Assembly: GCA_035478775.1 (NCBI GenBank)
Contig: DATIJG010000010.1
Coordinates: 1 to 7,347 of the forward strand
DNA: 7,347 nucleotides
Source: CAMLQK01 sp035478775
Lineage (GTDB): Bacteria; Patescibacteriota; Saccharimonadia; Saccharimonadales; UBA4665
Reading direction: 5' to 3'
Shown here: positions 1-4,864 of the stretch, piece by piece
How positions within the stretch are numbered: the first letter of the stretch is position 1
Layout of the letters: every line of letters begins with the position of its first letter
Notes under the pieces: model-generated
Seen by the model: the letters and a program-made list of their open reading frames with translations, nothing else
Told to the model about the DNA's origin: nothing
The model's database searches: none
Translations under genes and position numbers: made by a program

Positions 1-210
1 GGCAAGCTGCACATTTTTGATAACCGCATGGTTAAAAGCTTTTCTGACAAAGCCAAAGACATTGGCGAGTGTGTCCACTGCCAAGCCAAAACTAGTAATT
101 ACGAAAACTGCGCCAACAAAGCCTGCAACGACCTAGTGTTAATTTGCGAAAACTGCAAAAACGACAACCAAACCTGCTCGCAGGTGTGCGCCGAAATTAT
201 TGCTGCCTAA
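1..210 (+). CDS. trhO: C-terminal part of a TrhO/YceA-family rhodanese (tRNA uridine-34 hydroxylase), 5' end outside window
   Basis: The reading frame is open from the first base and ends with TAA at 208-210, giving 69 residues. The first visible residues read GKLHIFDNR, the segment that follows the rhodanese domain in the TrhO (UPF0176) family, where G-x-L-x-x-F-D-x-R is typical. A dense cysteine region follows: ECVHC, then NCANKAC, then CENC and CSQVC. This is the C-terminal zinc-finger-like block of the same family. Known members carry out oxygen-dependent 5-hydroxylation of uridine 34 in tRNA in the cytoplasm. The catalytic rhodanese cysteine would lie upstream and cannot be checked. An ATG at 28 is internal, because the conserved motif begins before it. 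The gap to uvrC is 58 bases and uvrC has its own -10 box, so they need not be co-transcribed. Family assignment is fairly sure; the enzymatic activity is inferred. Confidence 0.8.
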   Translation, partial: GKLHIFDNRMVKSFSDKAKDIGECVHCQAKTSNYENCANKACNDLVLICENCKNDNQTCSQVCAEIIAA

Positions 211-254
211 AACGTCGCATACCTTCTTCACCTACTGTTGTTTGCCGGTTAAGG

Positions 255-260
255 TATAAT
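255..260 (+). promoter_or_regulatory. Perfect -10 box (TATAAT) for uvrC, leaderless arrangement
   Basis: A perfect TATAAT lies with its last base eight positions before the uvrC ATG at 269. Transcription would normally start six to eight bases after the hexamer, so at or just before the start codon, leaving essentially no 5' leader. No Shine-Dalgarno sequence is available at a usable distance; the AAGG at 251-254 lies upstream of the predicted transcription start. I found no convincing -35 hexamer at a 16-18 base spacing (232-237 reads CTACTG). Confidence 0.6.
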
Positions 261-268
261 ATAAACCG

Positions 269-1756
269 ATGACCGCAGAACTTGAACAAAAACTGAAAAA
301 CTTGCCTAGTAAAGCCGGGGTATACTTCCACAAGGATAAAGCCGGGGAGATTATTTATGTAGGCAAGGCCGCCGTACTTAAAAATCGGGTGCGCCAGTAT
401 TTTCAAAAATCGCGCCGTCGTGACCCAAAAACCGATGCACTGATTGCTGAAATCCACGATACCGACTGGGTGACGGTTGAAAGCGAACTCGACGCCCTGT
501 TTTTAGAAGCTGAAATGGTGCGCCGTTACATGCCGCGTTACAATATTTTGCTGCGCGATGACAAAAGCAGCCTGTACGTGCGTATAAACTACGATGATCC
601 GTACCCGTCAATCAGTTTTACCCACCAGCCACTTGACGACAAAGCTAAGTATTTCGGCCCGTTCTTTAACGGTGGTGAGGTAAAACGCGCGCTGCGCTAT
701 CTACGTAGAGTGTTCCCTTATTCCACCCACACCGGCGTTATGCCAAACCGGGCGTGCTTGCAGTTCCACCTTGGTTTGTGTCCGGGTCTTGAAGAACACA
801 AAACACCTTTAAGCGTTTATAAAGCCAACCTGCGTAAACTAATGCAATATTTACGCGGCGAGCGCCAAAAAGTGGTCGACGAAATGGAAAAAGACATGCA
901 AAAAGCTGCCAAAAAGCAGGATTTTGAACGTGCCGCCGAAATTCGCAACCAATACTACGCGCTCAAGGCGCTCAGCAAGCAGATTGTGTTTTCTGACAAA
1001 GAATTCTTGGACATCAGCAAAGACCGCGGTTTGCAAGGTTTGGCAGATTTGCTTGGCTTGCCAAAGGTGCCGCGCCGTATTGAAGGATACGACATCAGCC
1101 ACATGCAGGGCACCGACAATGTGGCTAGTATGGTAGTGTTTACTAACGGCATCCCGGATAAATCAGAATACCGCAAATTTAAAATGCGCATCCCTGGCAA
1201 CAACGACTTCGCCCACATGGAAGAAGTTATTTCGCGCCGCGTGAGTGAAAAAAACCAAAAAGCTTGGGGCTTACCCGACCTGTTTTTAATTGACGGCGGC
1301 AAAGGGCAGTTAGGCGCGGCCATAAAGGCGCGTGATGCCGCTGGTGTGAGTCGCCCCATGATTGGCCTTGCGAAGCGTGAAGAAGAAATAGTCGTGCACT
1401 TGGAAAAATCTTTGGTCAATATTTCACCCGTTGAACTGCAAAAGCAGAACACTATAGTGCATGAAAGCGACGATTTCGTACTTATTTTACTACCGAAAAG
1501 CTCAGATATTGTAAAGCTTTTACAGCGAGTGCGTGATGAATCGCACCGGTTTGCGGTCAGCTATCATTCTGTGTTGAAGGGCAAGCGCCAGACAACGAGT
1601 GCCTTAGATGAGATTCCGGGCGTGGGGCCGGTTACTCGTAAAAAGCTGATTAGGGCTTTTGGCAGTTTACAGGGGGTACGCCAAGCAAATACCGGCGAAA
1701 TAGCTAAAATAATAGGTAACGCCAAGGCCGAAGTTGTTAAGTCTCGTTTAGGGTAG
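269..1756 (+). CDS. uvrC: UvrC, excinuclease ABC subunit C (shortened form)
   Basis: This is the nuclease that makes the 3' and 5' incisions around DNA lesions after UvrA/UvrB recognition. Domains in order: GIY-YIG nuclease at about residues 10-95, with GVY (Y19), IYVGK (Y30, K33), R40 and LFLE (E80); UVR motif (UvrB contact) at about 199-238; RNase H-like nuclease at about 270-430; helix-hairpin-helix DNA-binding tail at about 444-495 containing IPGVGP. The second nuclease site appears intact: D275 in GYDISH, D313 in NNDFAHM, D342 in IDGGKGQL and H426 in DESHRF, matching E. coli D399, D438, D466 and H538 as I recall that protein. At 495 residues it is about 115 shorter than E. coli UvrC, and the loss lies between the UVR motif and GYDISH. 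Of the four iron-sulfur cysteines only C163 and C171 remain. The start follows a perfect -10 box, indicating a leaderless message. Identification is very secure. Confidence 0.97.
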   Translation: MTAELEQKLKNLPSKAGVYFHKDKAGEIIYVGKAAVLKNRVRQYFQKSRRRDPKTDALIAEIHDTDWVTVESELDALFLEAEMVRRYMPRYNILLRDDKSSLYVRINYDDPYPSISFTHQPLDDKAKYFGPFFNGGEVKRALRYLRRVFPYSTHTGVMPNRACLQFHLGLCPGLEEHKTPLSVYKANLRKLMQYLRGERQKVVDEMEKDMQKAAKKQDFERAAEIRNQYYALKALSKQIVFSDKEFLDISKDRGLQGLADLLGLPKVPRRIEGYDISHMQGTDNVASMVVFTNGIPDKSEYRKFKMRIPGNNDFAHMEEVISRRVSEKNQKAWGLPDLFLIDGGKGQLGAAIKARDAAGVSRPMIGLAKREEEIVVHLEKSLVNISPVELQKQNTIVHESDDFVLILLPKSSDIVKLLQRVRDESHRFAVSYHSVLKGKRQTTSALDEIPGVGPVTRKKLIRAFGSLQGVRQANTGEIAKIIGNAKAEVVKSRLG

Positions 1757-1902
1757 CTTGGTTTTTATGTTAGCCTAGCGTTTTATGCGTTAAAACACTC
1801 GCCCAAAAAAGGCGAAAAGCTTGCGGTAAAGAATAATCGGCGAGCAAATAAAGAGAAGAACCACCTTTGGTGAGGTGGTTCTTCGGACAAAATAGAGGAA
1901 GG
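1757..1902. other. Convergent intergenic region between uvrC and the - strand small gene
   Basis: This 146-base stretch separates the uvrC stop from the stop of the oppositely oriented gene. Its right part holds the strong hairpin at 1855-1884. Its left part holds weak inverted repeats: GTTTTA/TAAAAC (1780-1785 with 1791-1796) and CTCGCC/GGCGAG (1798-1803 with 1839-1844). None is followed by a T-run on the + strand, so I could not identify a convincing intrinsic terminator for uvrC. I see no gene here. Confidence 0.5.
1846..1884 (-). terminator. Rho-independent terminator of the 1903-2247 gene
   Basis: A perfect 12-bp inverted repeat, GAAGAACCACCT (1855-1866) with AGGTGGTTCTTC (1873-1884), surrounds a six-base loop. 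Read on the - strand the stem is followed by TCTTTATTT (complement of 1846-1854), a U-rich tail. It begins 18 bases past the stop codon of the - strand gene. On the + strand the hairpin is followed by GGACAAAATAG, which has no U-run, so it probably terminates only the - strand gene, although the stem itself could hinder readthrough from uvrC. Confidence 0.8.
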
Positions 1903-2247
1903 TTATTCTTCGTTATCTTCGTCGCCGTTACTCATGATAGAGTGGTATTCGGCTTCAGTTTGGCCGCTTGCAGCCTTGTAGTCGTTATACTTTTGCGCAA
2001 TGTTACTTACAGTACCACGCGCTACTTCTGTACCCTGGGCAGTGTTGAATTGGCTAACGCCAAACTTTGCGTCGCTGCCGTACATTACAACAGAAACTGC
2101 GATATTACCAATGTCGCTCGCTACTTTGTATTGCGGACCCTCAAAAGCTTCTGAACTGAAACCGTTAAAAGCCATAATGCTGTCAAACGATGCAGCTGTA
2201 TAAGCTGCCTTATCTACCTGTGGTTGTTCAAGTAATGTTGCATTCAT
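1903..2247 (-). CDS. Small acidic hypothetical protein (114 aa)
   Basis: I do not recognise this protein. It starts MNATLLEQPQVDKAAYTAAS and ends in a strongly acidic tail, NGDEDNEE. It has no cysteine, no clear membrane helix and no signal peptide, so a soluble cytoplasmic protein is the simplest reading. The middle (SDIGNIAVSVVMYGSDAKFG) looks like beta-strand and turn sequence; a helix probably covers VARGTVSNIAQKYNDYKAA. An upstream TTG in frame would add 12 residues, but that TTG lies inside the -35 box. I therefore chose the ATG at 2247, seven bases after the -10 box. The gene is a self-contained unit with a near-consensus promoter and a strong terminator, which argues that it is real and well expressed. 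It is convergent with uvrC and divergent from pepP. Function unknown. Confidence 0.8.
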   Translation of the reverse strand: MNATLLEQPQVDKAAYTAASFDSIMAFNGFSSEAFEGPQYKVASDIGNIAVSVVMYGSDAKFGVSQFNTAQGTEVARGTVSNIAQKYNDYKAASGQTEAEYHSIMSNGDEDNEE

Positions 2248-2254
2248 ACGGTGT

Positions 2255-2283
2255 ATTTTAGCAAAAAACAGCTCTAAAGTCAA
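2255..2283 (-). promoter_or_regulatory. Near-consensus promoter of the 1903-2247 gene
   Basis: On the - strand there is TTGACT (complement of 2278-2283), a 17-base spacer, then TAAAAT (complement of 2255-2260), preceded by TGC, which makes it also an extended -10. Each hexamer differs from consensus by one base. The ATG at 2247 begins seven bases after the -10, so the predicted transcript starts at or right before the start codon. This is the best promoter in the window and it fixes the start codon choice. Confidence 0.85.
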
Positions 2284-2340
2284 CTCTCTTTGCCGAAACG
2301 TTGGCCTTTTTATGATCGCTTTTAGGCGCCCTCTTTAGAG
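2272..2340. repeat. 8-bp inverted element shared by two divergent promoters
   Basis: CTCTAAAG at 2272-2279 and its exact reverse complement CTTTAGAG at 2333-2340 flank the divergent intergenic region. Read in the direction of each gene, CTTTAGAG ends 11 bases before the TAAAAT of the - strand gene and 10 bases before the TAGAAT of pepP. The matched placement suggests a shared promoter element or operator, but 8 bp is short and chance cannot be excluded. Confidence 0.4.
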
Positions 2341-2356
2341 TGTGGTAAGCTAGAAT
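2341..2356 (+). promoter_or_regulatory. Putative -10 region of pepP, near-leaderless
   Basis: Two overlapping candidates exist: TAGAAT at 2351-2356, one mismatch from consensus and five bases before the ATG at 2362; or an extended -10, TGTGG followed by TAAGCT at 2346-2351. Either puts the transcription start within a few bases of the ATG or on it. No Shine-Dalgarno sequence is present and no good -35 is seen at 17 bases. Confidence 0.5.
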
Positions 2357-2361
2357 GCAGT

Positions 2362-3561
2362 ATGTTTGGCAGTGATTTTTTCGCTAATAATCGTAATCAG
2401 TTAAGGCGGGCGGTTGCGCCTTCGGTACCTATCGTGCTTACGGCAAATGGGCAGTTGCAGCGCGACAATGACGTTAGTTATCCGTTCCATCAAGATGGTA
2501 ATTTTTGGTATCTGACAGGATGTGATGACCCTGACATCGTGCTGGTTATCGATCAGACCGAGGAGTATTTCATTGTGCCGCGGCGATCGGCAGCACGCGA
2601 AGCCTTTGATGGCACTATCAACATTGAGGAATTGGCACAGATTTCTGGGGTAAAAACGATATATGACGCCGAAAAAGGCTGGCAGAAGCTTAAAAACCGA
2701 CTTAAAAAAGTGGCGGAGGCAGCAATTTTAGCGGCTCCGCCAGCGTATATAAAAGATTCGGGTTTGTACGCCAACCCGGCACGAGCGCAGCTCGCCGGAC
2801 GTATAAAAGCGGTCAACTTGGATATTGAGTTCACGGATATACAGCCGCATTTAGCACGTTTGCGGGTAGTAAAACAGCCCGCCGAACTAGCGGCACTCCA
2901 AAAGGCGATTGCCATAACGAACCAAACGCTTACAGAGGTGACTCGCCTGAAGACTTTAGCGAAATATGTGCACGAATACGAAATTGAAGCCGACATCACT
3001 CGGGGGTTTCGCAAACGCGGTGCGAGCGGCCATGCTTTTAACCCGATTGTAGCGGCTGGGCAAAATGCCTGCACGTTGCACCATGTGCAAAACGATGGCC
3101 CTGTACATGCGGGCGATTTCATCGTGCTTGACGTTGGCGCAGAATGGCTGCATTATTCGGCGGATATTACGCGCACGGTGTGTATGGGGGAACCTTCGAA
3201 GCGTCAGCAAGCGGTATACAACGGTGTAGAAGCAGTGCAAAAGTTCGCTATGTCGCTGATAAAACCGGGCATGGATTTTAAGCAGTATGAACGCCAAGTG
3301 GTAACATTTATGGGCGAAAAACTGCGTGAGTTGGGCTTAATCAGGTCAATTACCGATGATGATGTGCGCCGCTATTTCCCGCATGCCACTTCGCATTTTT
3401 TGGGGCTTAACACGCACGATGTAGGCGACTACAGCTGGCCGCTTGAACCAGGCGCGATTATTACAGTGGAACCGGGCATTTATATCCCTGAGGAAGGTAT
3501 TGGCGTGCGTATCGAAGACGATGTCTTGGTAACGCCCACGGGCATCAAAGTTTTAAGTTAA
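2362..3561 (+). CDS. pepP: Xaa-Pro aminopeptidase (aminopeptidase P, M24B)
   Basis: The enzyme removes an N-terminal residue when proline is second, using a two-metal (usually Mn) centre in the cytoplasm. The N-terminal creatinase/AMP_N domain spans about residues 5-160 and contains the typical DNDVSYPFHQDGNFWYLTG segment. The pita-bread catalytic domain spans about 170-395. All five metal ligands can be placed: D257 (VLDVG), D268 (SADITRT), H345 (HATSHFLG), E370 (TVEPGIY) and E385 (GVRIEDD). The substrate-site histidines are also present: H241 (LHHVQND) and H352 (NTHDVGD). At 399 residues it is somewhat shorter than E. coli PepP (441, from memory) but has no evident gap in the catalytic part. 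The start is set by the AMP_N domain and the adjacent -10 region. It sits divergently from the small acidic gene and 46 bases ahead of the next gene. Other M24B members such as prolidase are possible, but the AMP_N segment and HDVG pattern favour aminopeptidase P. Confidence 0.93.
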   Translation: MFGSDFFANNRNQLRRAVAPSVPIVLTANGQLQRDNDVSYPFHQDGNFWYLTGCDDPDIVLVIDQTEEYFIVPRRSAAREAFDGTINIEELAQISGVKTIYDAEKGWQKLKNRLKKVAEAAILAAPPAYIKDSGLYANPARAQLAGRIKAVNLDIEFTDIQPHLARLRVVKQPAELAALQKAIAITNQTLTEVTRLKTLAKYVHEYEIEADITRGFRKRGASGHAFNPIVAAGQNACTLHHVQNDGPVHAGDFIVLDVGAEWLHYSADITRTVCMGEPSKRQQAVYNGVEAVQKFAMSLIKPGMDFKQYERQVVTFMGEKLRELGLIRSITDDDVRRYFPHATSHFLGLNTHDVGDYSWPLEPGAIITVEPGIYIPEEGIGVRIEDDVLVTPTGIKVLS

Positions 3562-3592
3562 TCAAAGGCTCGCCAGAGCATATAAAAGGGCA

Positions 3593-3601
3593 TGTTTTAA
3601 T
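3593..3601 (+). promoter_or_regulatory. Extended -10 for the 3608 gene
   Basis: TG at 3593-3594, one base, then TTTAAT at 3596-3601, ending six bases before the ATG at 3608. This repeats the leaderless geometry seen at uvrC and the - strand gene. A second AT-rich candidate, TATAAA at 3581-3586, would give a leader of about 15 bases. No Shine-Dalgarno or clear -35 is visible. Confidence 0.4.
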
Positions 3602-3607
3602 TATTTT

Positions 3608-4228
3608 ATGAGAGCTGCAGAATACGGATCAATTGCTGCGTGTAATATTGAACAGAACTTTTCGCCGGAAGTGCAGGCAGCTCTTGATATATCCGTACAA
3701 GAGATAGGGTTAAGTGAACCTATCGCGAACGTCTTACATATGAAGGGTTTGTGCGTCGTGAGGGACGTAATGGCTGTCGACAGGGGCTACATGGAGCGGC
3801 TCATAAGCATGGATGAGCAAAGGGTGAATGAGGTGGCGCGCGCAGTAAAACAACTAGGGGTTCCATTTGAGCTGCGCCGCATATCTTCAGGAAGCCACTT
3901 AGCACACTTTTGCGGCAGCTTAGCAACGATTGGGGCGACAGCATTTGTAGGACGGGTTGTGAATACTGACAGGCTATTGACGGTCCACGAACTGGGGAGG
4001 TGGGAGGCGCAAAGCACTTTCACTGCCGTAGACGTATTAGAAAGAAGGCTGCCGCGGGAAAATGCTCGCAATTTCGGCTGGTTTTATCCTCGGTATAATA
4101 ATGTGGAAGAATTTTATGCCGCGCATATGGATGATTTCCGAATGATTGCCACCCAATTTAATAAAGAGCACGAGCGGCTACTGCGTGCTGGCCGTTTGCC
4201 CGCATCGTATATGTCCGAGCAAACCTAA
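3608..4228 (+). CDS. Unknown protein with an RNA polymerase alpha-CTD-like domain
   Basis: I do not recognise the whole 206-residue protein. Residues about 27-87, beginning LDISVQEIGLSEPIANVLHM and ending near LGVPFE, resemble the C-terminal domain of the RNA polymerase alpha subunit. The shared layout is a 'I-x-x-L-x-L-S-x-x-x-x-N-x-L' first helix, a turn, 'V-x-D-V/L', and a last helix ending 'V-x-x-L-G'. In alpha this domain contacts upstream DNA and activators. The rest (about 95-206) is unassigned and rich in aromatic and charged residues (GWFYPRYNNVEEFY, then a helical DDFRMIATQFNKEHERLLRA). No membrane segment or signal peptide is seen. The alpha N-terminal assembly domain is absent, so this is not a truncated rpoA. 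It lies between pepP and an envelope cluster and probably has its own promoter. A DNA-binding or transcription-related role is only an inference from the fold similarity. Confidence 0.75.
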   Translation: MRAAEYGSIAACNIEQNFSPEVQAALDISVQEIGLSEPIANVLHMKGLCVVRDVMAVDRGYMERLISMDEQRVNEVARAVKQLGVPFELRRISSGSHLAHFCGSLATIGATAFVGRVVNTDRLLTVHELGRWEAQSTFTAVDVLERRLPRENARNFGWFYPRYNNVEEFYAAHMDDFRMIATQFNKEHERLLRAGRLPASYMSEQT

Positions 4229-4230
4229 AT

Positions 4231-4241
4231 TGTGCTATACT
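4231..4241 (+). promoter_or_regulatory. Extended -10 promoter for the envelope cluster
   Basis: TGTGC followed directly by TATACT (4236-4241) forms a classic TRTGn extended -10. It starts three bases after the stop codon of the preceding gene, and the next ATG is 12 bases beyond the hexamer, so the leader would be about five bases. The element probably drives the yvlD-like gene and may read on into secG and the binding-protein gene. Confidence 0.6.
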
Positions 4242-4253
4242 TTTAAGTGAATA

Positions 4254-4622
4254 ATGAAAAACCAAAGTTTTTTATATCGTTTTTGCTTGCGTTGGCTGGT
4301 TTGCAGTCTTGGTTTATGGATTGCAGCGGGGCTTTTAGGCTCGCATCTTACATATAACGGCAGTTTCTGGACGATTGTAACCTCGGGTTTTATTTTAGCA
4401 GTGGTAAATGCCATTTTAAGACCCATTATTGTAGTATTTTCGTTGCCGGCAATTTTAGTGACCCTCGGCTTGTTTATGGTGGTTATTAACGGCTTCATGG
4501 TGTACGTTGTTACGAAAATCACCAGCCTGCACGTAACTAGTTTTTGGTACGCGGTACTTGCCGGTATGATCATTGGCTTGGTAAACTATTTGGTAAGTGC
4601 TATTTTAGAGAATCGAGAATAA
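4254..4622 (+). CDS. YvlD / phage-holin-4-like four-helix membrane protein
   Basis: This small integral membrane protein of 122 residues belongs to the family named after mycobacteriophage holin superfamily IV (Pfam Phage_holin_4_2, B. subtilis YvlD). Four hydrophobic helices can be drawn at about 10-30, 36-54, 60-86 and 96-118. Two family hallmarks are clear: NAILRPI (52-58) and LPAILVTLGLF (64-74), followed by VINGFMVYVV. Members are widespread in bacterial chromosomes without phages and their role is not well defined; envelope stress has been linked to the B. subtilis yvl operon. Nothing nearby (no endolysin, no phage genes) supports a lysis role here. The start follows an extended -10 with a very short leader. 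Only four bases separate its stop from secG, suggesting co-transcription. Confidence 0.85.
   Translation: MKNQSFLYRFCLRWLVCSLGLWIAAGLLGSHLTYNGSFWTIVTSGFILAVVNAILRPIIVVFSLPAILVTLGLFMVVINGFMVYVVTKITSLHVTSFWYAVLAGMIIGLVNYLVSAILENRE
4578..4606 (+). promoter_or_regulatory. Possible internal promoter for secG
   Basis: Inside the end of the upstream gene there is TTGGTA (4578-4583), a 17-base spacer, then TATTTT (4601-4606) with TGC directly before it. Each hexamer matches consensus at four of six positions. Transcription would start near 4613, about 14 bases before the secG ATG. It could give secG independent expression, but the match is moderate and the sequence is also coding. Confidence 0.3.
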
Positions 4623-4626
4623 ATTT

Positions 4627-4842
4627 ATGAGTATTTACAATTACGTTACTATCGGCTCGGTTATTTTGCTGACTTTGCTTGTGTTGGTGCAAACGCGCGG
4701 CGCGAGCCTGGGCGCTGGCCTTGGCAGTAGCGGCGAAATGAACACTGTGCGCCGCGGAGCCGACAAAACCGTGTTTCAGCTAACCATTATTACGGCCATT
4801 ATTTTTGCCATTTCTATCATCTTGGGGATCGTAGTTAACTAA
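4627..4842 (+). CDS. secG: SecG, protein translocase subunit
   Basis: SecG is the small accessory subunit of the SecYEG channel in the cytoplasmic membrane and assists SecA-driven export. The 71-residue protein has the expected two helices, about 6-22 and 50-70. Between them is the family's cytoplasmic loop: LVLVQTRGASLGAGLGSSG, then VRRGADK (41-47), matching the usual 'Q-x-x-x-G-x-x-L-G...RRGADK' pattern just before the second helix. The length is normal for the family. It begins four bases after the yvlD-like gene and ends 22 bases before the solute-binding-protein gene, so the three probably form one operon. No good Shine-Dalgarno is seen before the ATG (only a weak GAGAA), which fits translational coupling to the upstream gene or a short-leader internal promoter. 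Confidence 0.93.
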   Translation: MSIYNYVTIGSVILLTLLVLVQTRGASLGAGLGSSGEMNTVRRGADKTVFQLTIITAIIFAISIILGIVVN

Positions 4843-4846
4843 ACGC

Positions 4847-4854
4847 GGAAAGGG
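4847..4854 (+). promoter_or_regulatory. Shine-Dalgarno-like sequence for the binding-protein gene
   Basis: The purine run GGAAAGGG ends ten bases before the ATG at 4865, in the 22-base gap after secG. It supports the ATG at 4865 over the downstream GTG at 5000 that would give a more standard lipoprotein signal. Confidence 0.5.
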
Positions 4855-4864
4855 TACACGCCAC

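Noticed and set aside
28..30. ATG at 28 as the start of a small 60-residue cysteine-rich protein
   Set aside because: The frame is open to base 1 and the residues before it (GKLHIFDNR) are a conserved part of the TrhO family, so it is internal to a truncated gene.
39..1002. 13-base repeat TTTTCTGACAAAG in the trhO tail and in uvrC
   Set aside because: Both copies encode FSDK in unrelated proteins and there is no other repeat around them; coincidence is the simplest explanation.
1798..1844. CTCGCC/GGCGAG and CGCC/GGCG repeats as a uvrC terminator or small RNA
   Set aside because: Stems are only 4-6 bp with long or A-rich loops and no T-run follows on the + strand.
2248..2283. Upstream TTG start that would lengthen the - strand protein by 12 residues
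   Set aside because: That TTG is part of the -35 hexamer and the -10 box would lie inside the coding sequence; the ATG at 2247 fits the promoter.
3568..3579. GCTC-gcca-GAGC hairpin after pepP as a terminator
   Set aside because: The stem is only 4 bp and is not followed by a T-run.
4254..4622. Phage lysis cassette or prophage remnant because of the holin-like family name
   Set aside because: The family is common in bacterial chromosomes and no endolysin, integrase or structural phage gene is present.
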